Under the pieces are notes generated by a model. The model did no database searches. It was not told the origin of the DNA and saw only the letters and a program-made list of their open reading frames with translations. Of a DNA stretch of 64,000 nucleotides, positions 25,355 through 34,081 are shown piece after piece (the stretch's first letter is position 1; each line of letters opens with the position of its first letter). Location of the stretch: contig JAEUHZ010000048.1 of NCBI GenBank assembly GCA_016795205.1, positions 49,936-113,935 on the forward strand, in the 5' to 3' direction. The position numbers and the translations under genes were made by a program. This DNA is from Planctomycetota bacterium. GTDB taxonomy: Bacteria; Planctomycetota; UBA1135; GCA-002686595.

Positions 25355-27172
25355 TCAGGGGCGCTGCGCGCGCGGCTCGACGGCCGCGGCGCAGTGCAGC
25401 CCACCGGCGCGCCGCTGCGTCTCCCCGCACGTCACCGGCTCGATCCGCACGCCCGGGCCGAAGGCACCCGCCAAGCGCTCGCGCGCCGCGTCGTCGAGCG
25501 GGGCGAACAGGCCGCCATAGGCCGGCATCAGGTACCGGCCGGCCACGTGCAGCCCGTTCAGCGCGTTCAGGCTGCGCTCCTCGTCCGAGAACCCGGGCAC
25601 CGCCACGACCCGCCAGCCCAGGTCGCCGAGCGCGGCGGCCACGCGCATGCGGTCGACCTCGCGCCGTCGGAGCGAGCTCAAGTAGGCGTGCGAGTTCGCG
25701 TCGATGCCGAGCTCGTCCGGCCCGGCCGTCCCGATCTTGGCGGCGGCCCACAGGTCGAGCGCCAGGAGGAAGCGGTGCACGTTGCCGACGCCGGAGTCCT
25801 CTGGGCCGGCCGCGAAGCGCTGGGCGAAATCCAGCGCGAAGCGGCCGCCGGCGTGCTGGCCGCGCTGGAGCACCGTCCCCACGCGGGCGAAGAACTCCGG
25901 ATGCCGGTCGAGGTCCACGTCCGCGCGCGCGAGCCGGGCCGACTCGGCGTCGAGCAGCCCGGCGCGCTCGAGCGCCGCGAGGCCGCAGTGGATGACGAGC
26001 CGCGCCGCGCCCAGGGAGTCGAGCACGCAGACCACGACCTCGTCCGCCGTCGTGCGCACGCAGACCTCGAGGTCCACGTGGAAGGACACGGCCGGCAGGA
26101 CCACGCAGGAATCGACGCCGAACTCGGCGCGGAACGCCGCCAGCACCTCGTCGCGCGAGAGACCCAGCGCCCGGTTCCGCGCGACCTCGGCCTCGCCCAC
26201 GAGCAGGCTGCGGCGGCCGCTCTTCGGATCGCGCACCGCCAGCAGGTTCCCGCCCTGGAACAGGAGCTGCGAGAGCCGCACGTCGCGGCCGGTCGCGGCC
26301 AGGCCCTCGAGGGCCAGGTTCTCGGCGGCCACGAAGCGCGAGCCGTCCTCGCCGCGGCTGGCGTAGCGCGGCGCGAGCCACACGACCTCACGGCCGCCGG
26401 CGCCCTCCGCAAAGCCAGGCTTGGCCGCATCCTGGGCCCACTGCGCGAGTGGCAGCGGCGACTCGACGAGCGTGATACGCGCCGGCCGCGACGCTGCCAG
26501 GGCGCGTGCCTCGCGCTCGACGCCGGCCAGGTGCTTGGACTCGACCCCGGCCACGATCTCGGCCTCGGGCAGGAGCCGCGCGATCCCGCGCAGCACGTCC
26601 AGCGCGCCGCCTTCCCCCGGACGCGCGTAGTCCGTGGCGCTGGAGATCTGCAGGCGCACCGCCGCGGCGTGGTGCTCGCCGGTCTCCGTCGCGATCGCGA
26701 AGCCCGGGACCGACGGCGCCCAGACGAAGGGCAGGGCGGCGAGCTCCGCGACCAAGGCCGCGTGCCCCACGCCGGCCGCCAGCGCCGCGCGCGCGCGCTC
26801 GAGCGCGGCCGCAGCCCCGCCCGCGCAGGCCTCGAGCAGGTCCACGGGGTAGCCGATGCGCGCGAGGCGGCGTGCGGCGTCCTGCGCGTCCGCGGCCGGC
26901 GGCTCCAGCGCGGCCAGCGCGTCGACGAGCGTCGCCCGCAGGCCGTTGGGGGCCAGGCGCTCGGCGACCACGCGCGCCGCGCGGACGTCGGCGCCAGCAG
27001 GCACGCCGAGCGCCAGCGGCTCGCTGGCGCGCTGCAGGATCGGCGCCAGGAAGCCGCGCCGGCCGGGACGCTCGTCAGGAGCCGCACGCCACAGCTCGAG
27101 CCGCGCCGGCTCGAGCGGGGGCCGCACGACGACCACGTCGCCGGAGAGCAGCAAGAGCAGCGCGGCGATCAT
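25355..27172 (-). CDS. deiminase-fold (PAD/agmatine deiminase-like) protein
   Basis: This is a 605-residue protein. The C-terminal half follows the guanidino-group-modifying (agmatine deiminase/PAD) fold: WAQDAA, LLFQGGNLLAV, VSFHVDLEV with the catalytic-type histidine and aspartate, NGLHVAGRYLMPAYGG, and GGLHCAA with the nucleophile-type Cys at residue 594. Known members hydrolyse a guanidino group through this cysteine. The N-terminal ~230 residues are helical and unrecognised. A hydrophobic start (MIAALLLLLSGDVVVV) suggests export or membrane anchoring, unusual for agmatine deiminases. The ATG overlaps the stop of the small upstream membrane-protein gene (ATGA), so they likely act together. 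Confidence 0.7.
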   Translation of the reverse strand: MIAALLLLLSGDVVVVRPPLEPARLELWRAAPDERPGRRGFLAPILQRASEPLALGVPAGADVRAARVVAERLAPNGLRATLVDALAALEPPAADAQDAARRLARIGYPVDLLEACAGGAAAALERARAALAAGVGHAALVAELAALPFVWAPSVPGFAIATETGEHHAAAVRLQISSATDYARPGEGGALDVLRGIARLLPEAEIVAGVESKHLAGVEREARALAASRPARITLVESPLPLAQWAQDAAKPGFAEGAGGREVVWLAPRYASRGEDGSRFVAAENLALEGLAATGRDVRLSQLLFQGGNLLAVRDPKSGRRSLLVGEAEVARNRALGLSRDEVLAAFRAEFGVDSCVVLPAVSFHVDLEVCVRTTADEVVVCVLDSLGAARLVIHCGLAALERAGLLDAESARLARADVDLDRHPEFFARVGTVLQRGQHAGGRFALDFAQRFAAGPEDSGVGNVHRFLLALDLWAAAKIGTAGPDELGIDANSHAYLSSLRRREVDRMRVAAALGDLGWRVVAVPGFSDEERSLNALNGLHVAGRYLMPAYGGLFAPLDDAARERLAGAFGPGVRIEPVTCGETQRRAGGLHCAAAVEPRAQRP

Positions 27173-27537
27173 CCCTTGCGCCGGGCGCGCGCCTTCCAGG
27201 CGAAGAAGCCCAGCACGAGCAGGACGCCCAGCGCCAGGAGCGCCAGCACGTCGAGGACGGTGCGGAAGACGCCGCGGCCCGGGGCCTCTTCCGCGGCCGC
27301 GGGCGCGCCCGCGGCGGGGGCGTCGACGACGATCCGGAAGCTCTCCTCGAACGAGCGGCGCAGGATGCGGTCCGAGAGCCGGCGCAGCAGATCCTCAGGC
27401 AACGCCAGGTCGGCGACCGTGCCGGCGCCCAGCGGCTGGCCCTGGACGTTCGCCATGACCTCCTCGAGCGGGCTGGGCGGCGCTCCCTGGGCAGCGGCCA
27501 GGAGCACGAGGCAGCCGGTGAGGAGGTGCGCGGCCAT
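27169..27537 (-). CDS. small membrane protein coupled to the deiminase gene
   Basis: This is a 122-residue protein of unknown family. It has an N-terminal hydrophobic segment (LLTGCLVLLAAAQG), which is a signal peptide or an anchor, a short soluble part with VMANVQGQPLGAGTVADLALPEDLLRRL, an alanine/proline-rich stretch, and a C-terminal transmembrane helix VLDVLALLALGVLLVLGFFAW followed by a basic tail (KARARRKG). The topology suggests a periplasmic domain held by a C-terminal anchor. Its stop codon overlaps the ATG of the deiminase-fold gene. It could recruit that protein to the membrane, which is inference from coupling. Confidence 0.6.
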   Translation of the reverse strand: MAAHLLTGCLVLLAAAQGAPPSPLEEVMANVQGQPLGAGTVADLALPEDLLRRLSDRILRRSFEESFRIVVDAPAAGAPAAAEEAPGRGVFRTVLDVLALLALGVLLVLGFFAWKARARRKG

Positions 27538-27608
27538 GCGACGCTCCAGTGTGGCGCAGGCGCGGCCGGCTTGCACGCCACGAAGTGGCGCCCGAGCGCG
27601 CGCCGCTC

Positions 27609-27623
27609 TAGAACCCGCACATG
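27609..27623 (+). promoter_or_regulatory. -10-like hexamer close to start codon (birA)
   Basis: TAGAAC at 27609-27614 is followed by six bases and the ATG at 27621. No SD is possible in this space, so a leaderless transcript is predicted. It lies in the 83-base divergent gap with the small membrane-protein gene. Confidence 0.55.
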
Positions 27624-28376
27624 GCCGCCGATCCGCAGCCCGCGCGCCTCGTGCGGCACGGCCTCGTGACCTCGACGTCCGAGGTCGCCTTCGCCGAGCT
27701 CGCGGCGGGGCGCGCGCGGCACATGGACGTGCACGTCGCGGCCGGCCAGACGCGCGGCCGCGGCCGGCAGGGCCGCGCGTGGGAGAGCCCGCCGCAGGAG
27801 GGCCTCTACGCGAGCTTCGTGCTACGGCCCCGCGAGCCGTGGAGCGGCGCCGGCCTGACGATCGCGCTGGGCTTGGCGACGCTGGACGCCGTCCGTGCCC
27901 TGGGCCTCGCCCCAGCGGCGCTCGAGTGGCCGAACGACGTCGTGGTCCGCGGCGCGAAGCTGGCGGGCGTGCTGGCCGAGACGCGCGAGTTCGACCCCGA
28001 AGATCCGGTCTACGTGGCCGGGATCGGCGTCAACGTGCTGCAGCGCGCGTTCCCACCCGCGCTCGTGGCCCAGCGCGCCGTGACGAGCCTGACACTGGAG
28101 GGCATCGACTGCGCCGTGGAAGACGTCCTGCGCGAGCTCGTGGTCGCCGTGCCGCGCCGCACCGCGGCGATCGGGAGCGACCCGGCCGGGCTGGCGCGCG
28201 ACTTCCTGCGCGCGGCCGGGTTGGACCGGGGAGCCGTGCGCGCGGAGCTCGCGGCCGGCCCCGTCACAGGGGAGCTCGTCGCGTTCGACCTCGACCGGGG
28301 TCTCGCGATCCGCGCGGCGGACGGCGCGCGGGTCCAGGCAGCGCTGGAGCACGTGCGCGCGCTGGGCCCCGCCTGA
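27621..28376 (+). CDS. birA: biotin--[acetyl-CoA-carboxylase] ligase
   Basis: This is a 251-residue protein with the biotin protein ligase core and no N-terminal DNA-binding domain (so a BirA of the non-repressor type). The biotinyl-AMP loop is GRGRQGRAWESPP at about residue 48, followed by the LEWPNDVVV and KLAGVLAE segments that hold the substrate and active-site lysine, then VAGIGVNV. The C-terminal ~50 residues form the small SH3-like domain. It attaches biotin to the carboxyl carrier protein of biotin-dependent carboxylases. Confidence 0.9.
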   Translation: MAADPQPARLVRHGLVTSTSEVAFAELAAGRARHMDVHVAAGQTRGRGRQGRAWESPPQEGLYASFVLRPREPWSGAGLTIALGLATLDAVRALGLAPAALEWPNDVVVRGAKLAGVLAETREFDPEDPVYVAGIGVNVLQRAFPPALVAQRAVTSLTLEGIDCAVEDVLRELVVAVPRRTAAIGSDPAGLARDFLRAAGLDRGAVRAELAAGPVTGELVAFDLDRGLAIRAADGARVQAALEHVRALGPA

Positions 28377-28404
28377 GGCGCGGGCGCGCCCGGGCCCTGG
28401 CCGG

Positions 28405-28423
28405 TAGAGTCTGCGCCCCCATG
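28405..28423 (+). promoter_or_regulatory. -10-like hexamer close to start codon (rph)
   Basis: TAGAGT at 28405-28410 is followed by 10 bases (mostly C) and the ATG at 28421, without an SD sequence. Confidence 0.5.
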
Positions 28424-29149
28424 CCCCCGAGCACGACCCGCCCCGACGGCCGCGCGCCGCACGATCTCCGCCGCGTCACGTTCCAGCGCCGCTTCACGCG
28501 CGCGCCGGGGTCGGTCCTGGCGAGCTTCGGTGAGACCCGCGTGCTGTGCACCGCACTGGCGCAGGACGGCGTGCCGCCGTTCCTGCAGGGCCGCTCCAAG
28601 GGCTGGCTGACGGCCGAGTACTCGATGCTGCCCTCCTCGACGGACTCGCGCAAGCAGCGCGACCGCGTGGGCTCGACGGACGGTCGCAGCGTCGAGATCC
28701 AGCGCCTCGTCGGCCGCGCGCTGCGCGCCGTCGTCGACACGACCGTGTACGGCGAGCGCACCGTGTGGGTCGACTGCGACGTGATCCAGGCCGACGGCGG
28801 CACGCGCACCTGCGCGATCACCGGCGCGTGGGTCGCGCTGCACGACCTGTTCACGCGCATGCAGGAGAAGCGGCTGCTGCGCGCCTGGCCCTTGCGCAAC
28901 CAGCTCGCGGCCGTGTCGGTGGGCGTGTGCGGCGGGGTCCCGGTCGTCGACCTCGACTACGCCGAGGACAGCCAGGCCGAGACGGACATGAACCTCGTCA
29001 TGACCGGCGATGGCAAGTTCGTCGAGGTGCAGGGCGCAGCCGAGGGCGCGCCCTTCGACCGCGGCGAGCTGGACGCCATGCTCGAGCTGGGAACGGCGGC
29101 CTGCGGCCGGCTGTTCGAGCTCCAGCGCGAGGCGCTCGGGCAGGGCTGA
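28421..29149 (+). CDS. rph: ribonuclease PH
   Basis: This is a 242-residue phosphorolytic exoribonuclease that trims the 3' ends of tRNA precursors. Diagnostic segments are RPDGRAPHDLR and GSVLASFGETRVLCTA at the N-terminus, GWLTAEYSMLPSSTDSR, the RSVEIQRLVGRALRAVVD block, and DCDVIQADGGTRTCAITGA, which holds the acidic and basic residues of the phosphate/RNA site. The C-terminal part has LDYAEDSQAETDMNLVMTG. Length is typical. It is followed by rdgB after 8 bases, a common gene pair. Confidence 0.96.
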   Translation: MPPSTTRPDGRAPHDLRRVTFQRRFTRAPGSVLASFGETRVLCTALAQDGVPPFLQGRSKGWLTAEYSMLPSSTDSRKQRDRVGSTDGRSVEIQRLVGRALRAVVDTTVYGERTVWVDCDVIQADGGTRTCAITGAWVALHDLFTRMQEKRLLRAWPLRNQLAAVSVGVCGGVPVVDLDYAEDSQAETDMNLVMTGDGKFVEVQGAAEGAPFDRGELDAMLELGTAACGRLFELQREALGQG

Positions 29150-29157
29150 GGACCGCC

Positions 29158-29772
29158 GTGCGGCTGCTCTTGGCCTCGGGCAACGCCAAGAAGCTCGCGG
29201 AGCTCTCCCAGGTGCTCCACGGACTCGGCCTCGAGTTCGTCGCGCCCGCGTCCGTGGGCGGCCTGCCCGAGGTCGTCGAGGACCAGCCCACGTTCCGGGG
29301 CAACGCGGCCAAGAAGGCCGCGTCCGCCGCCCGGCACGCGGGTCTGTGGTCGCTGGCGGACGACTCGGGGCTCGAGGTGGACGCGCTGGGCGGCGCGCCG
29401 GGCGTCCACAGCGCGCGCTTCGCCGGCGCGCACGGCGACGACGCGGCGAACAACGCGCTGCTCTTGGAGCGCCTGCGCGACGTGCCCGAGGAGCTGCGCG
29501 GCGCGCGCTTCGTGTGCGCGCTGGCGCTGGCGCGGCCCGACGGCACGGTGGCGCTCGAGATCGAGGGCAGCGCACACGGGACCATCCTGCGCGCGCCGCG
29601 CGGCACGCGCGACTTCGGCTACGACCCGCTGTTCCTGTTCACGGAGCCGGGCTTCGCCGCGACGGGCCGCGGCTTCGCCGAGCTCGAGCCGGCCCAGAAG
29701 GCGCGCGTGAGCCATCGCGGCCGCGCGCTGCGCGAGCTGGCGCGGCGGCTCGCAGAGCTGCGCGCGGGCTGA
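29158..29772 (+). CDS. rdgB: non-canonical purine NTP pyrophosphatase (RdgB/HAM1)
   Basis: This is a 204-residue protein with the RdgB/HAM1 pattern: LLASGNAKKLAEL at the N-terminus (substrate entry motif), FRGNAAKKA, ADDSGLEVDALGGAPGVHSARFAG for metal and nucleotide contacts, and FGYDPLFLF near residue 165. It hydrolyses dITP, XTP and similar damaged nucleotides to monophosphates, keeping them out of DNA. The GTG at 29158 starts 8 bases after the rph stop, so it is co-transcribed with rph. Confidence 0.95.
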   Translation: MRLLLASGNAKKLAELSQVLHGLGLEFVAPASVGGLPEVVEDQPTFRGNAAKKAASAARHAGLWSLADDSGLEVDALGGAPGVHSARFAGAHGDDAANNALLLERLRDVPEELRGARFVCALALARPDGTVALEIEGSAHGTILRAPRGTRDFGYDPLFLFTEPGFAATGRGFAELEPAQKARVSHRGRALRELARRLAELRAG

Positions 29773-29817
29773 CAGGGCCCCGCACCCAAGCGACGGGAGC
29801 CGGCGAGGACCTCGGCG

Positions 29818-30297
29818 TCAGGAACGGCGCCTGGGCCGTGCCCGGCCTGGGCCGCGGCGGGCCGGCTGAGCGCCGCTCGAAGCGGGCCGCGCCCGCTTCC
29901 GCACCCCGGGTTTCGCGGTCACGGGTCGTGCGGGGCCACCCGCGTGAGCAACGACGAACCGCTTCGGCGCGACGGACCGCCAACTTTCCTCGATCCAGGC
30001 TTCGATCAGCTCGAGCGGCACCCGATCGCCGCGCTCGTACTGCGCCGTGACCCAGCCGCTCTTCCCCAGGCCGTAGCCGGTCGGCGCGCACTCCGGCCGG
30101 TCGAGCGCCGCCACGCCCGAGCGCGGCAGCTTGACCGCCAAGGTGAGCTGCGCGCCCTGGCGGTGGCCGCGGCCGAAGAACACGAACACTTTCTTGCCGA
30201 CCTTGGCGACGCGCTCGCCCCACGGGTGGTCCTCCCACGCACCGGGCAGCGCGAGGGCGCGGGCGAGCAGGTGATCGGCGGCGCGGGCGAGGTCCAT
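29818..30297 (-). CDS. MmcQ/YjbR-type small DNA-binding-fold protein
   Basis: This is a 159-residue protein of the MmcQ/YjbR family (DUF419). The family pattern is present: LALPGAWEDHPWGERVAKVGKKVFVFFG near the N-terminus (quoted in part), KLPRSGVAALDRPECAPTGYGLGKSGWV, and LELIEAWIEESWRSVAPKR. The family adopts a CyaY-like fold; DNA binding has been proposed but the role is unknown. The last ~45 residues are basic and disordered, more than typical, and may bind nucleic acid. It is convergent with rdgB; the ATG at 30297 is in a clear family position. Confidence 0.75.
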   Translation of the reverse strand: MDLARAADHLLARALALPGAWEDHPWGERVAKVGKKVFVFFGRGHRQGAQLTLAVKLPRSGVAALDRPECAPTGYGLGKSGWVTAQYERGDRVPLELIEAWIEESWRSVAPKRFVVAHAGGPARPVTAKPGVRKRARPASSGAQPARRGPGRARPRRRS

Positions 30298-30467
30298 GGG
30301 CTCGGGGGCCTCCGCAGCGTAGCGCGCGCCGGCCGAGCACGGCGCGCAGCGCAGGCTCGGCGTCACTGGCGGCGCGGACGCCAAGCCCGGGGCAGTGCCA
30401 CGCGCGTCGCAGCACCGAGTCCCGGGTCGCGCCGCCCGAGAAGGGTGCGGCCGCCGCGCGCGGCGGC

Positions 30468-30499
30468 TAGGATCTTGCGCCCAAATCGCGGGCCACGCC

Positions 30500-30502
<3 letters not shown>
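30468..30502 (+). promoter_or_regulatory. -10-like hexamer upstream of lepA
   Basis: TAGGAT at 30468-30473 lies 26 bases before the GTG start at 30500. This predicts a leader of about 19 bases, longer than the leaderless cases. Confidence 0.45.
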
Positions 30503-32305
<1,803 letters not shown>

Positions 32306-32619
32306 GGGAGCGCGGCGTCGGCACGGCGGCTTCCGGCGCGCGCCACGGGTCCAGCTCCATAGGCCGTGCGCGGCGCGGCGGGCTCCGCCGTTCGGATTCC
32401 CTGGCGACCGGCGCTGCGTAGGGAACCTGCAGTTGGCGCGATCCGTCTGCTCGACAATGCGCCCAAGTGCACGAGCCACACGCGGCGAACTCGCGCGCGG
32501 TTTGCAGAGTGCATGAAGCGGAGAATGCGCAACGCCCGCCGGCGGCGGAGCTAGGACACGGTGTGCAGCCGCAGGCGGCGGTTGCGCATCTTCGTCCCCG
32601 AGACCCTCGGAGCGCTTCG
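32306..32619. other. 314-base intergenic region with imperfect inverted repeat
   Basis: No gene is supported here. The clearest structure is an imperfect inverted repeat: ATGCGCAACGCCCGCC at 32525-32540 and its near complement at 32574-32589 (two mismatches in 16), enclosing a -10-like TAGGAC (32552-32557). A tRNA-like stretch around 32390-32400 does not fold as tRNA. The repeat could be a regulator or terminator of the neighbours. Confidence 0.4.
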
Positions 32620-33912
32620 ATGCGAATCCTGATCACCCTGACCTCTGCGATCGCGCTCGGTGCCTCGGGCTCTGCGCAGAGCCCGCGCCCGGCCCCCAGC
32701 GCCCGCGACGCGGGCGTTCTCCATCTCGACACGGGCACGTGGACCCGCCGCGCGGCTGCGCAGGCGACGTTAGGAGCCGACGTGCTCTACGACAACACCT
32801 GCCCCACCGGCTACTACATGGGCCTGTCGGTTGACACGTTCGTCGACGAAGGCCGGCTCCCCAGTCCCGGCGCGCCGGCGCCGACGGGCTGCGCGACGAA
32901 CTACCGCATCGACGGGTTCCGCTTCTCGTATTGCACGGACCAGACCGCGGCGACGATCGGAACGTACACGCACCGCTTCTATCCGAACCACCCGGCCTGC
33001 GCGACGATCCTCGGCGTCACACCGGCCGCGACGATCGACCTCGCGAGTCTCCCTGCGAGCCCCGCGCTGGGGCTCGTCACGTGCTGGACGGTCACGATCG
33101 ACCTGGGCGTCAGCGGGTCGTTTGTCCTCCCGGCCGACGGCGACGGCGTCTACCAGGGCGGGTCGTCCGCCGACCGCTTCGCCTGGGCGATGTCGTCGAG
33201 CAGCCCAGCCAGCAGCCTCACGGGGCCTGTGATCGCGGGCAATCCCGCCGTGTGTGCACCGGGTGCCGGCACGACCTTCTCCGGGCTGCCCGGTCCAGGG
33301 ACAGGGCTCGGGAACAATGACAGCTTCCGCCTTGAGCCGCCACCGCCGACATGGGGTGGCTGCTACTGGCTCGGCGGCGACCCCTTCGGTGGCTTCGAAT
33401 TGGTGCTCTTCGGCGAGGCCTGTCCTGCGAGCGGCGTGACGGCGCTCGTCGTGTGCGCGGGCGATGGGTCCGGCACGGCCTGCCCCTGCGGCAATACCTC
33501 GCCGGCCGGCGCTGGCGATGGCTGCCTGAACTCACTCGGGCGCGGCGGCCGGCTGCGTGCCTTCGGGATCGCGAGCCTCTCGAACGACCAGCTCACGCTG
33601 CTCGGCTCGCAGATGCCGGACGCGCCAGGCCTCTACTTCCAAGGAACCAGCGCACAGAGCGCTGGTCAGGGCTCGACGTTCGGCGACGGTCTGCGCTGCG
33701 CGAGCGGCACGCTCGTGCGCCTCGGGGTCCAGACCAACGCCGCTGGCGCGAGCCAACACCCCGGGCCGCACGAGCCGCGCATCGCGACCCAGGGTGGCGT
33801 CACGGTGCCCGGCACGCGCGTGTACCAAGTCTGGTATCGCAACGTCGCACCGTTCTGCGCCCCGGAAGGGTTCAACCTGACGAACGGCCTGCTCGTCGAC
33901 TGGGCTCCGTGA
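32620..33912 (+). CDS. exported protein with C-terminal GDGSGxxCPCGN domain
   Basis: This is a 430-residue protein with a signal peptide (MRILITLTSAIALGASGSAQS). The first ~270 residues are beta-rich, with cysteine pairs (DNTCPTGYYMG, GCATNYRIDGFRFSYC) that may form disulphides. The C-terminal domain begins VCAGDGSGTACPCGNTS and ends in FNLTNGLLVDWAP, and is the closest of the three to the 23337-25046 domain; both share LYFQGTSxQS and FGDGLRCA. No enzyme motif is seen. A GC hairpin (33918-33942) lies just after the stop and probably terminates the transcript. Confidence 0.7.
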   Translation: MRILITLTSAIALGASGSAQSPRPAPSARDAGVLHLDTGTWTRRAAAQATLGADVLYDNTCPTGYYMGLSVDTFVDEGRLPSPGAPAPTGCATNYRIDGFRFSYCTDQTAATIGTYTHRFYPNHPACATILGVTPAATIDLASLPASPALGLVTCWTVTIDLGVSGSFVLPADGDGVYQGGSSADRFAWAMSSSSPASSLTGPVIAGNPAVCAPGAGTTFSGLPGPGTGLGNNDSFRLEPPPPTWGGCYWLGGDPFGGFELVLFGEACPASGVTALVVCAGDGSGTACPCGNTSPAGAGDGCLNSLGRGGRLRAFGIASLSNDQLTLLGSQMPDAPGLYFQGTSAQSAGQGSTFGDGLRCASGTLVRLGVQTNAAGASQHPGPHEPRIATQGGVTVPGTRVYQVWYRNVAPFCAPEGFNLTNGLLVDWAP

Positions 33913-33917
33913 GTCGA

Positions 33918-33942
33918 GCGCGCGCGCCGCGGGCGCGCGCGC
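33918..33942 (+). terminator. alternating-CG hairpin after exported-protein gene
   Basis: An 11-bp perfect stem, GCGCGCGCGCC (33918-33928) with GGCGCGCGCGC (33932-33942), closes a 3-base loop right after the stop at 33912. No T tract follows. The alternating purine-pyrimidine sequence could also adopt Z-DNA. Confidence 0.55.
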
Positions 33943-34007
33943 CGCCCTCACGACGCCCGAGTGCGGGACCTTCGTACCGACCCCCTCGCACCGAGGAGGC
34001 TCCTTGC

Positions 34008-34031
34008 GTGCGGGTACCAAGGTACCCGTAC
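34008..34031. promoter_or_regulatory. 24-bp palindrome, candidate operator of the LtaS-PAP2HK-RR operon
   Basis: The left arm GTGCGGGTACC (34008-34018) and right arm GGTACCCGTAC (34021-34031) are complementary at ten of eleven positions, with AA between them. The gap is too short for an RNA hairpin, so it is more like a dimeric-protein binding site on DNA. It lies 50-75 bases before the ATG at 34082, where an operator would be expected. Confidence 0.5.
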
Positions 34032-34081
34032 GCCGTGCGCTCGCGCGCCGTAGCGTCCGTCGAGAAGGACTGACGAACGCC

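Noticed and set aside
25394..29149. A 1251-residue plus-strand frame ending with the RNase PH sequence.
   Set aside because: Only 28421-29149 matches a protein family (Rph). The rest is the reverse of the deiminase gene and its neighbour.
32380..32420. A tRNA-like T-loop (GTTCGGATTCC) near 32390.
   Set aside because: The usual A at position 58 is G, the T-stem does not pair and no acceptor or anticodon arm can be formed.
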